Shown here one piece after another: positions 17,979-25,899 of a stretch of DNA of 64,000 nucleotides. This DNA comes from an uncultured Bacteroidota bacterium (GTDB lineage: Bacteria > Bacteroidota > Bacteroidia > Flavobacteriales > Flavobacteriaceae), in NCBI GenBank assembly GCA_902560025.1, contig CACEKL010000001.1:46702-110701 (forward strand), written 5' to 3'. The translations under genes were made by a program, and so were the position numbers. Numbering within the stretch: the stretch's first letter is position 1; the number at the start of each line of letters is the position of its first letter. The notes beneath the pieces are model-generated. The model saw only the letters and a program-made list of their open reading frames with translations, did not search any database and was not told where the DNA came from.

Positions 17979-19312
17979 TGAGAAGGATACCATTTTTAAT
18001 TCTTTTTTTTTCCATAACATTTATATATCCTCAAGATTCAAAAATGTATAAAATAATTGAGGATGTATCAGCTGAAAGAATAGAAAGTGATATAACAAAT
18101 TTAGTTTCATTTGGAACTAGACATACACTAAGTGATACTATTTCAAAGACAAGAGGAATAGGTGCTGCAAGAAGATGGATCAAAAAAGAATTTGAAAAAA
18201 TTTCTAATGAATGTAATCAATGCTTAGAAGTTTTTTACGAAAAAAGCTATGTAACTAGGGAGGATAGTGAAAGAGTTATATTTCCAACATGGGTATATAA
18301 TGTAGTAGCTATTCAAAGAGGGGAAAAAAATCCAAATAGATATATAATCATGAGTGGAGATATAGACTCAAGGGTATCTGATCCAACAAACTATATTGAT
18401 GACTCACCTGGAGCTAATGATAATGCTAGTGGAATGGCAGGTACTATTGAAGCAGCAAGAGTATTATCAAAATATAAATTTGATAATAGCATTATCTATG
18501 TTGGACTTAGCGGGGAAGAACAAGGACTTCTTGGAGGCAAAAGCTTAGCTTCATATGCTAAGAAGAAAGGTTGGGAGATTATAGGTGTACTTAATAACGA
18601 TATGATTGGTAATATTGAAGGAGTTGACGGAGTTATTGATAATAGAAGCTTTAGAATTTTTTCTGAACCTTTTTCATTTAATCCTAAGTATGCAAACGGA
18701 CTAAATATGAGGACACAAGGTGGTGAAAATGATGGCCTTTCAAGGCAGCTTGCAAGATATGTTCATAAGACAGTAAAGAAATATATGCCGGAACTTAATC
18801 CAATTATGATATATAGGTTAGATAGATTTGGAAGAGGTGGGCATCATAGACCTTTTAATGATGAAGGATTTGCAGGTATTAGAATTATGGAAGCTCATGA
18901 AAATTACATAAGACAACATAATGATATAAGAAATGAAAACGGAATAGATTATGGGGATGTTTTATCGGGAGTAAATTTTGATTATGCAGCAAAATTAACT
19001 TCTGTAAACGCAATTTCATTGGCAAGTATAGCTTCGTCACCAAAACCCCCAAAAAATTTAAAAATCGGTGGTATAGTTGAACCAAGTGTAAGATTTAGAT
19101 GGGAGCAGCCAGATGATTCATCTATAACTGGTTATAAAATTTATTGGAGAGAGACAACCTCCTCAACATGGGAGTATAGTAAAACTATTGGACTAGTTGA
19201 TAATTATATTCTTGATGGAATTGTGATTGATAATTTTATATTTGGAGTATCATCTATAAATTCAGAGGGGTATGAAAGCTTGGTTGTTTTCCCAGGATCT
19301 ACATTCAGATAA
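17978..19312 (+). CDS. Secreted M28-family metallopeptidase with C-terminal fibronectin type III-like domain
   Basis: 444 aa from the ATG at 17978, which overlaps the previous stop as TAATG; the TTG nine bases earlier is an unlikely start. A signal peptide (1-18, cut before QDSK) precedes an M28 domain. Co-catalytic zinc ligands are recognisable as Asp148 (GANDNASG), Glu180/Glu181 (GEEQG), Asp208 (NNDMIG) and His290 (GHHRPF). The first ligand, His in GHxDS of most M28 enzymes, is Asp128 here (SGDIDS). Residues about 352-444 form a fibronectin type III-like domain (PPKNLKI to GSTFR). Likely an aminopeptidase in the periplasm or outside the cell. Confidence 0.87.
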   Translation: MRRIPFLILFFSITFIYPQDSKMYKIIEDVSAERIESDITNLVSFGTRHTLSDTISKTRGIGAARRWIKKEFEKISNECNQCLEVFYEKSYVTREDSERVIFPTWVYNVVAIQRGEKNPNRYIIMSGDIDSRVSDPTNYIDDSPGANDNASGMAGTIEAARVLSKYKFDNSIIYVGLSGEEQGLLGGKSLASYAKKKGWEIIGVLNNDMIGNIEGVDGVIDNRSFRIFSEPFSFNPKYANGLNMRTQGGENDGLSRQLARYVHKTVKKYMPELNPIMIYRLDRFGRGGHHRPFNDEGFAGIRIMEAHENYIRQHNDIRNENGIDYGDVLSGVNFDYAAKLTSVNAISLASIASSPKPPKNLKIGGIVEPSVRFRWEQPDDSSITGYKIYWRETTSSTWEYSKTIGLVDNYILDGIVIDNFIFGVSSINSEGYESLVVFPGSTFR

Positions 19313-19315
19313 CAA

Positions 19316-20293
19316 TTAAATAAATCCTTTGTCTTTCATCCATTCATCATTATAAATCTTTCCTATATATCTGCTACCAGAATCATGAAGGAGCACAACA
19401 ACGACTTGTCCTTTTTTAAAATTAGATTTTAATTGAATCATTCCAGCTATAGCTGCACCACAAGAATTACCTGCAAAGATACCTTCTTCTTTAGCTAACT
19501 TTCTTGTATACAAAGCAGCATCTTTATCAGTTACTTTTTCAAAATGATCTATTACCTCAAAATCAACATTTTTAGGTAAAATATCTTCCCCAATACCCTC
19601 TGTAGAATATGGGTAAATTTCTTTCTCATCAAAAATTCCTGTTTCATGATATTTCTTAAATACAGATCCATAAGTATCAATACCCCATATTTTAACACTA
19701 GGTTTCATTTCTTTTAAATATTTTCCAACACCAGAAATTGTTCCACCTGTACCTACACCTACAACAAAGTGATCAATCTTTCCATTAGTCTGTTTCCATA
19801 TTTCAGGACCAGTTGATTCGTAATGAGCTATAGTATTTGATGGATTGTCATACTGATTTACATACCATGAGTTTTTTGTTTCTTCTGAAATTCTTTTGGA
19901 GACTGAATAATAAGACCTTGGATCATCAGCCTCAACATCTGTTGGACAAACAACTACTTCAGCGCCCATAGCTCTTAGAACATCAAACTTTTCTTTAGAT
20001 TGTTTATCATTTGATACACATATTAATTTATAACCTTTAACTATAGCTGCAAGCGCTAATCCCATACCAGTATTACCAGAAGTACCTTCAACTATTGTTC
20101 CACCTGGCTTTAATCTTCCATCTTTTTCAGCATCCTCAATCATTTTTACAGCCATTCTGTCTTTGACTGAATTACCAGGATTAAAACTTTCAACTTTGAC
20201 AAATACACTTGATTCAATCAAATTAGAAATTTTATTTAGCTTAATTAAAGGTGTATCGCCAATAGTTTCGAGAATATTTTTGTAATACTTCAT
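19316..20293 (-). CDS. PLP-dependent cystathionine beta-synthase/cysteine synthase-like enzyme
   Basis: 325 aa, fold type II PLP enzyme. Lys44 in NSVKDRMA is the expected Schiff-base lysine. GTSGNTG (70-76) binds the substrate carboxylate and GVGTGGTISG the PLP phosphate. The C-terminal part (STEGIGEDILP, GIFAGNSCGAA) resembles the catalytic core of cystathionine beta-synthase more than CysK, but there are no CBS regulatory domains. The reaction is therefore either cystathionine or cysteine formation from serine derivatives; sequence alone does not decide. One base separates it from the upstream FtsX-type permease gene, indicating co-transcription. Confidence 0.88.
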   Translation of the reverse strand: MKYYKNILETIGDTPLIKLNKISNLIESSVFVKVESFNPGNSVKDRMAVKMIEDAEKDGRLKPGGTIVEGTSGNTGMGLALAAIVKGYKLICVSNDKQSKEKFDVLRAMGAEVVVCPTDVEADDPRSYYSVSKRISEETKNSWYVNQYDNPSNTIAHYESTGPEIWKQTNGKIDHFVVGVGTGGTISGVGKYLKEMKPSVKIWGIDTYGSVFKKYHETGIFDEKEIYPYSTEGIGEDILPKNVDFEVIDHFEKVTDKDAALYTRKLAKEEGIFAGNSCGAAIAGMIQLKSNFKKGQVVVVLLHDSGSRYIGKIYNDEWMKDKGFI

Positions 20294-20294
20294 T

Positions 20295-21527
20295 TTAGGT
20301 GTTTATATTAATTGTTGGAACAAATCTAGTAATTGATGAAAAAGTTACAAATAGAATGATTATTCCAATAGCAGCAAAGATTAAGTTAAGAGAAATTATA
20401 TATAAAGGATCTACAATAAAAGGTATTGAGTCTACATAGTAATCATTAGGATTTAGTCTTAATATATTATAATTATTCTGTATAAACGAAACAATTATAA
20501 ATAGAATATTACCAGGAATAATTCCTTTAAGAAGAATGTCAATACCCTGATAAACAAAGACTTTTCCTAATAATTTATTATCAGCACCTATAGAGCTCAT
20601 AATACCAATCATTTTTATTCTCTCAAAGATTAGTGTAAGCATAGAGATGATAATACTTATAATTGCCACAATTATCATAAGTATTATAACTATCAAAATA
20701 TTAAAATCAAATATTGATATCCAATTAAATATATTATTGTACTTATCTTGAACAGTAACTATAGATAGATTATTATTTAAAAACAAATCCTGGGCAGATA
20801 ACTTATTTTTAATATCCATAACACTTTCTTTATCTACAATTATTATCTCAATTGCTCCTACATCATTAGAATTTAATTTGTATAAATTTTGAAGAGATTC
20901 TATGCTTCCAATTATATAGCTCGAATCAAAATCGGGAAAATCAGTTTCATAAACACCATAAACTCTATAATATCTTATATTCGGTATTTTTTGATTATCA
21001 AAAGTTTGAAAATAGAGTGTAATATTATCTCCAATACTAATATTAAGCTTTTCAAGTAATGATTTAGATATTATGATATCGTTTAAACTATTTGGAGAAT
21101 CATTTAATTTTTCTAAAATAAATTGATCAAATTTTTTAAAATTTAATTCGTCTTTAACGCCTCTGAATATAACTGTTTCTATAGAATTATCAATTGTAAC
21201 TATTGATGGCTTTTCAAGAATAGAATTTATACTAATGTCAGGATATAATGTTTTTATTTCACCTATTATATCTTCTGATTCTTGAATTATTTCTGATGCA
21301 ATTCCTCTATTATTATTTTCATAACTAGATATTGATATATCAGAACTGATATTAAATAATTTTTCTTTAATTGAGACTTGGAGACCCTTTCCAATTGAGA
21401 CTGCACTTAATGATACAAATATTCCAACAAAAACAGAAAAAATTGCAATTTTTATAATACGAGATGAAATATTACTTTTATCAGTATTAGTTTTTAATTT
21501 CCTGTATATGAAAAGAGGTAGATTCAA
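20295..21527 (-). CDS. FtsX/LolC-like ABC transporter permease
   Basis: 410 aa from the TTG at 21527. It has one N-terminal membrane helix (about 28-50), a large extracytoplasmic domain (about 50-265) and three C-terminal helices (about 270-400), the MacB/FtsX layout of LolC/LolE-type permeases that move lipoproteins or act mechanically. The longer frame starting at TTG 21545 is rejected because that codon lies inside a consensus -7 element; starting at 21527 gives NLPLFIYRKL, like the LolC-type start 'PLFIAxRL'. No ATPase partner is adjacent. The 5' end overlaps the divergent NamZ-like gene. Confidence 0.8.
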   Translation of the reverse strand: MNLPLFIYRKLKTNTDKSNISSRIIKIAIFSVFVGIFVSLSAVSIGKGLQVSIKEKLFNISSDISISSYENNNRGIASEIIQESEDIIGEIKTLYPDISINSILEKPSIVTIDNSIETVIFRGVKDELNFKKFDQFILEKLNDSPNSLNDIIISKSLLEKLNISIGDNITLYFQTFDNQKIPNIRYYRVYGVYETDFPDFDSSYIIGSIESLQNLYKLNSNDVGAIEIIIVDKESVMDIKNKLSAQDLFLNNNLSIVTVQDKYNNIFNWISIFDFNILIVIILMIIVAIISIIISMLTLIFERIKMIGIMSSIGADNKLLGKVFVYQGIDILLKGIIPGNILFIIVSFIQNNYNILRLNPNDYYVDSIPFIVDPLYIISLNLIFAAIGIIILFVTFSSITRFVPTININT

Positions 21528-22683
21528 ATTAAATCTTTTGTTCAAAAATACACTTTTATTTATTCTATTTTTTCAGTTAAGCAATTCTGTTTTTTCACAA
21601 GAAATAATTCAGGGTGCTGAAAGAGTTGACTACTATTTTAATAAACTAAATGATAAAAAAATTGCTATAATCGCTAATAACACTAGCGTAATAAAAACCT
21701 CAAAAGGAAGTACTCACATTATAGATACTTTAATTGCTAAAGGCCTATCAATTAATAAAATCTTTAGTCCAGAACATGGTTTCTTAGGAGATAAAGATGA
21801 CGGAGAAAAATTTGAAAACGATTTCTATAATAACATTGAGATAATTTCTCTTTATGGTGGAAATAGAAAATTGAAAGACGAAGATATTGAAGATATTGAT
21901 ATCATAATTTTTGATATCCAAGATGTTGGTGTAAGATTCTATACATATTTGTCTACACTTCACTATGCGATGCAGTCAGCTGCCAGAAAAAATAAAAAGT
22001 TTATAATTATGGACAGAGCTAATCCTAACTCATTTTATATAGATGGTCCTGTTTTAGATCTAAAGAACTCAAGCTTTATTGGGCTTCATCCTGTACCTAT
22101 AGTATATGGAATGACAATAGGAGAATATGGCTTAATGATAAATGGAGAGGGATGGCTTGAAAATAATTTAAAAGTTGATCTTGAGGTTATCAAACTCAAA
22201 AACTATAATCATAAGTTAAAATATGAACCTCCAATTAGACCCTCACCTAACCTACCAAATATTCAATCAATTTATTTGTATCCAAGTTTAGCTTTTCTAG
22301 AAAAAACAGAGGTTAGTGTAGGTAGAGGAACTACAATTCAATTTCAAATATACGGACACCCTGATTTCAAAGGTAACTTTAGCTTTACACCTCAACCTAA
22401 TTTTGGAAGCCAATATCCAAAATTAAAAGGAGTCCTGTCTTATGGTGAAGATCTTAGAAATTATAAAACTTCAAACATGATTGAACTTAAATGGCTTATA
22501 AATTCATTTACACAAATAAATGATAAAAATAATTTTTTTAGAAGTGACTTTGATAAATTATCAGGAACTTCAAATCTAAAGAAACAAATCATTGAAGGCT
22601 TGAGTGAATCAGAAATAAGAGATTCGTGGAAAGAAGGTCTTGAAAAGTTTAAAAAAATTAGAAAGAAATATTTATTATATTGA
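21508..22683 (+). CDS. DUF1343 protein, exo-beta-N-acetylmuramidase NamZ-like
   Basis: 391 aa with a signal peptide (hydrophobic about 11-24, cut after VFS). The DUF1343 family was shown through Bacillus NamZ to remove terminal MurNAc from peptidoglycan fragments. Conserved blocks are FSPEHGFLGD, FDIQDVGVRFYTY, MDRANPN and SVGRGTTIQFQ, all present. Likely role: periplasmic recycling or scavenging of cell-wall sugars. The ATG at 21508 overlaps the 5' end of the divergent permease gene; a TTG at 21538 would avoid much of the overlap but would leave a very short positively charged region. The next gene starts 7 bp after the stop. Confidence 0.86.
   Translation: MKRGRFKLNLLFKNTLLFILFFQLSNSVFSQEIIQGAERVDYYFNKLNDKKIAIIANNTSVIKTSKGSTHIIDTLIAKGLSINKIFSPEHGFLGDKDDGEKFENDFYNNIEIISLYGGNRKLKDEDIEDIDIIIFDIQDVGVRFYTYLSTLHYAMQSAARKNKKFIIMDRANPNSFYIDGPVLDLKNSSFIGLHPVPIVYGMTIGEYGLMINGEGWLENNLKVDLEVIKLKNYNHKLKYEPPIRPSPNLPNIQSIYLYPSLAFLEKTEVSVGRGTTIQFQIYGHPDFKGNFSFTPQPNFGSQYPKLKGVLSYGEDLRNYKTSNMIELKWLINSFTQINDKNNFFRSDFDKLSGTSNLKKQIIEGLSESEIRDSWKEGLEKFKKIRKKYLLY
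21543..21550 (-). promoter_or_regulatory. -7 promoter element for the permease and CBS-like genes
   Basis: TATTTTTG on the minus strand, an exact TAnnTTTG match, 15 bases upstream of the chosen TTG start at 21527. It lies inside the signal-peptide codons of the opposite-strand NamZ-like gene. Confidence 0.5.
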
Positions 22684-22690
22684 AACAGTT

Positions 22691-23119
22691 ATGTCAAAAC
22701 TATCACCTTTTCATTTAGCAATTCCAGTAAAGAATCTTTCTGAATCCAAAAATTTTTATAAAAATATTCTTGGTTGTAAACCAGGCAGAGAGTCTGAAGA
22801 ATGGGCAGACTATGACTTTTTTGGTCATCAATTAGTCATTCATGTTGATCCAAATCATGAAGGAAAAAAACACCATAATGAAGTTGATGGGAAATCAGTA
22901 CCAATACCACATTTTGGCGTTGTTATACCATGGGATGATTTTGATAATTTTGCAGAATCATTGTCTGACAATAATATTGATTTTGTTATCGAACCTTATG
23001 TCAGATTTGAAGGTCTTCCAGGAGAACAAAAGACAATGTTTTTTTATGACAATTCTGGTAATGCACTTGAATTTAAATCATTTAAAGATATGGAAATGCT
23101 CTTCTCAACTAAACTTTAA
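22691..23119 (+). CDS. VOC (glyoxalase/dioxygenase superfamily) protein
   Basis: 142 aa from the ATG at 22691; the earlier in-frame ATG lies inside the NamZ gene. Two beta-alpha-beta-beta-beta modules are visible, starting SPFHLAIPVKNL and IPHFGVVIPW. The likely metal ligands are His in FHLAI, His in PHFGV and Glu in ALEFKSF, the usual vicinal-oxygen-chelate H/H/E set. YDNSGNALEFK is the common family ending. The substrate is unknown. It lies between the NamZ gene and a membrane protein gene with spacings of 7 and 2 bp, suggesting a three-gene unit. Confidence 0.85.
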   Translation: MSKLSPFHLAIPVKNLSESKNFYKNILGCKPGRESEEWADYDFFGHQLVIHVDPNHEGKKHHNEVDGKSVPIPHFGVVIPWDDFDNFAESLSDNNIDFVIEPYVRFEGLPGEQKTMFFYDNSGNALEFKSFKDMEMLFSTKL

Positions 23120-23121
23120 AT

Positions 23122-23991
23122 ATGCTTAAACTTGGTTCTAAAATATTTGATTTTATTTTCTCTGAGGAGAACAGAAAAAAGATAGAAGGATTTACAATAT
23201 GGACTGCTACTATTGGATTTATTTTTCATCTTTCATTGGTTCTACTCAATAATAATTCAATTATTAATATAGGTAATGAAAGCTTATTATTAACTAATCC
23301 TATTTCAGCAATCTATACTCCTTTCTCAATAATTCTTTATTATGAAATATTCTTATTAATTTTTTATTTACCAAGATCATTTACAACCTCTATTTTAAAA
23401 CAGTTTGAAATCATTTCACTAATTATCATAAGAAGAATTTTTTATGATATTCCAAAGCTTGATCTTAACGCAGAAAGCTGGTTAGGAAATCCTGATAATC
23501 TTCAAATTACCTATGATCTTTTATGTATTTTAATTCTGTTTTTTTTAATTTATTTATTTAATCTAGTTAAATCTAGAATTGAAACTAAAAAAAGCAGTAA
23601 AAGTATAGTAAGGTTTATTGATTCAAAGAAGATAATTAGCATAGTTCTTATTCCTATTATGCTTGTATTATTTGCTTTAGGTATATATAATTGGTATTCT
23701 ATTGGAATGAGCTCAAATTTTGCAAGCTCTTTCTATTATGTAAATGAAGTTTTTTACACAACTTTTTTCTCAATACTTATTATTGCAGATGTTTTTATTC
23801 TACTATTATCTTTCCTTTATACAGAAAGATATAGTCAAATAATGAGAAATACCGGTTTTATTATTTGTACTATTTTAATAAGACTTTCATTTTCCTCAAC
23901 TGGATTAACAAATCTTCTTCTGATTGTATCTAGTGTAATTTTTGGACTACTAATATTAAAAATTTATAGTCTAATGAATAAGATTGAGTAA
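23122..23991 (+). CDS. Unrecognised polytopic membrane protein
   Basis: 289 aa with seven or eight predicted membrane helices, roughly 23-42, 63-83, 92-107, 130-150, 170-190, 208-232, 243-260 and 262-282. A basic segment IIIRRIFYDIPKLDL lies after the third helix and a lysine-rich loop (SRIETKKSSKSIVRF) precedes the fifth. No transporter signature, catalytic motif or known family is recognised. It starts 2 bp after the VOC gene, so it probably belongs to that operon. Its stop abuts the convergent folD stop with no space between. Confidence 0.7.
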   Translation: MLKLGSKIFDFIFSEENRKKIEGFTIWTATIGFIFHLSLVLLNNNSIINIGNESLLLTNPISAIYTPFSIILYYEIFLLIFYLPRSFTTSILKQFEIISLIIIRRIFYDIPKLDLNAESWLGNPDNLQITYDLLCILILFFLIYLFNLVKSRIETKKSSKSIVRFIDSKKIISIVLIPIMLVLFALGIYNWYSIGMSSNFASSFYYVNEVFYTTFFSILIIADVFILLLSFLYTERYSQIMRNTGFIICTILIRLSFSSTGLTNLLLIVSSVIFGLLILKIYSLMNKIE

Positions 23992-24867
23992 TCAATCTTT
24001 AAGCTCGCAAGCTTTTAGTGTATTTTTTAGTAACATTGAAATTGTCATAGGTCCAACTCCTCCGGGCACTGGTGTTATCATTACATCTCTTTGACTGAAA
24101 TCTTCAAAGTCAACATCACCCACAATTTTATAACCTTTTGAAGAAGTTTCATCAACAACTCTTGAAATTCCAACGTCAATTATAATTGAGTTATCACTAA
24201 CCATTTTAGATTTTAAAAACTTTGGAATACCAATTGCAGATATAATTAGATCTGAATTTATACACAATGTCTCTAATTCTTTAGATCTACTATGGGCAAC
24301 AGTTACTGTTGCATTTGCAAAGGATTGGTTTTGACTAAGAAGAATACTAATCGGACGACCAACTATTTGACTTCTACCTATTACAAGACATCGCTTGCCT
24401 GATAAGTCAATCTTATATCTTTTTATTAATTCAACAATACCAGCTGGAGTAGCAGGTATAAAAGTATCAATTCCTAAAGTCATTTTACCATAATTAAAAG
24501 GATGGAATCCATCTACATCCTTCTCTGGAGATACTTGGGTTAATATCTTCTCCTGGTCAATATTTGAAGGCAAAGGAAGCTGAACAATAAATCCATCAAT
24601 TTCTTTATTTTCATTGATCTTAGTAATTTCATTTAACAACTCATCCTCAGTAATATTATCATTGAATTTGAACAAAGATGAATTAAATCCAACTCTTTCA
24701 CATGCCCTAATCTTACTATTAACATATGTTTGACTTGGGCCATCATCCCCAACAAGAACTGCAGCTAAGTGCGGAACTTTTTTTCTATTACTTACCCTTT
24801 CCTCTACATGATTTTTAATTTCATCTAGAACATCATTAGAAATCTTCTTACCATCAATTATTTTCAT
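23992..24867 (-). CDS. folD: Bifunctional methylenetetrahydrofolate dehydrogenase/cyclohydrolase
   Basis: Interconverts 5,10-methylene-, methenyl- and 10-formyl-tetrahydrofolate with NADP, supplying formyl groups for purine synthesis. At 291 aa it has normal length. The catalytic Lys lies in YVNSKIRACERVG (about 48-60); GFIVQLPLP and PATPAGIVEL line the folate site; GRSQIVGRP binds NADP; TPVPGGVGPMTISMLL is the C-terminal signature. It carries its own promoter element and does not need read-through from blh. Confidence 0.97.
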   Translation of the reverse strand: MKIIDGKKISNDVLDEIKNHVEERVSNRKKVPHLAAVLVGDDGPSQTYVNSKIRACERVGFNSSLFKFNDNITEDELLNEITKINENKEIDGFIVQLPLPSNIDQEKILTQVSPEKDVDGFHPFNYGKMTLGIDTFIPATPAGIVELIKRYKIDLSGKRCLVIGRSQIVGRPISILLSQNQSFANATVTVAHSRSKELETLCINSDLIISAIGIPKFLKSKMVSDNSIIIDVGISRVVDETSSKGYKIVGDVDFEDFSQRDVMITPVPGGVGPMTISMLLKNTLKACELKD

Positions 24868-24880
24868 AGAAATTTTTTTT

Positions 24881-24888
24881 CAAATATA
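24881..24888 (-). promoter_or_regulatory. -7 promoter element for folD
   Basis: TATATTTG on the minus strand, an exact TAnnTTTG match, 13 bases before the folD ATG and downstream of the blh stop at 24906. Confidence 0.6.
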
Positions 24889-24905
24889 CATATTGCACAG
24901 ACTAT

Positions 24906-25790
24906 TTATTTCATGCTTCTATACATTTTTTCAATTACTATAACATGTGGAAAAGTAATTGCTGCCAGAAAGGTAAAAATAATAGGAAGAAGATCGCTAT
25001 TATCAATTTCAGTGTAGTTATAGAACAAGATTAAAAAGATAATAGCCAGAATAAAATAAGGCATAGAATTTAATAAATACCTCTTTAAACTATTGTTGTC
25101 ATTACTTCCATAAATATACTTTACCTGGTCCTTTATGGATAGTATACTATGAAAAAAGATAAAATAAACTGAGAAGCATAAAATTAATGTTGAACTTAAT
25201 GATAGAAAATAAAAAAGAATAAAAAACAAAATCTCACTAAAAATAAAAGATGTCAGATATTTATTAATAACTAAAGTGGATATATATACAATTGAAGCTG
25301 TAATTAAAATTATATTCAAGGAACTAGAATTCAAAAAGTTAATTTTAAATAATAAAAAAACATTATTTACAGTATTAATATTATTCATAAAAATTATTGT
25401 AAATAGTATTATTCCATGAGATACAATAGATATAAACCTGTAGTTGTTTTTTAAAATTCTAGTTATTGGTATGGCTTCCAAATGTTGCTCACCAAAATGA
25501 TAAATTGATACGAGAATAAATGCAATTAGCGCGAATGATGGAATAAGATAGAAGAAGATCAATCCAACAAAAACAACCCCTATATATGCAAAAAACGTCC
25601 TAAATTGACTATAATTAGATGTAGATTTTGAATTTTTCTTAATTATTAACAAGTCATTTGCTCCGTGTATTAGTCCAACAGATAAAACAAGTGCAAATCC
25701 TATCATATCCTGGTAATTTGCTGATAATAAATAGCTTAATGTTAAAAAAATTGTAAAAATAGCTATTCTGAATATGATAATTTTCGTCAC
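24906..25790 (-). CDS. blh: Beta-carotene 15,15'-dioxygenase, Brp/Blh family
   Basis: Membrane enzyme that splits beta-carotene into two retinal molecules. 294 aa with about seven or eight membrane helices. Family histidines expected to bind iron are visible: His42 in LIHGANDLL, His98 and His103 in YHFGEQHLE, His214 in FFHSILSIKDQ, and His282 in FPHVIVIEK. The start is GTG at 25790; the next Met (residue 29) would delete the first helix, and an in-frame TGA lies two codons upstream. It diverges from the proteorhodopsin gene across 109 bp, so it supplies the chromophore of the neighbouring rhodopsin. blh-rhodopsin linkage is common in marine flavobacteria. Confidence 0.93.
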   Translation of the reverse strand: MTKIIIFRIAIFTIFLTLSYLLSANYQDMIGFALVLSVGLIHGANDLLIIKKNSKSTSNYSQFRTFFAYIGVVFVGLIFFYLIPSFALIAFILVSIYHFGEQHLEAIPITRILKNNYRFISIVSHGIILFTIIFMNNINTVNNVFLLFKINFLNSSSLNIILITASIVYISTLVINKYLTSFIFSEILFFILFYFLSLSSTLILCFSVYFIFFHSILSIKDQVKYIYGSNDNNSLKRYLLNSMPYFILAIIFLILFYNYTEIDNSDLLPIIFTFLAAITFPHVIVIEKMYRSMK

Positions 25791-25810
25791 AATTCATTAA
25801 ATATTTGATA

Positions 25811-25846
25811 AAAAAAGATATGATTTTTTTTTAAATTATCTTTTTT
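25811..25846. repeat. Perfect 10-bp inverted repeat in the blh/proteorhodopsin spacer
   Basis: AAAAAAGATA at 25811-25820 is mirrored by TATCTTTTTT at 25837-25846, with a 16-bp AT-rich spacer. It lies nearer blh in the 109-bp divergent promoter region and could be an operator, but in such AT-rich DNA a chance match is quite possible. I find no exact TAnnTTTG element for either gene here; TACTTTTC near 25868, one mismatch off, is the best candidate for the rhodopsin. Confidence 0.35.
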
Positions 25847-25899
25847 AACTCCATTATTTTATTTAATTTACTTTTCTATAAACAATAATTAATTTAATT

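Noticed and set aside
22842..23129. 95-aa plus-strand frame inside the VOC gene
   Set aside because: It overlaps a clear VOC protein in another frame and has a low-complexity hydrophobic translation.
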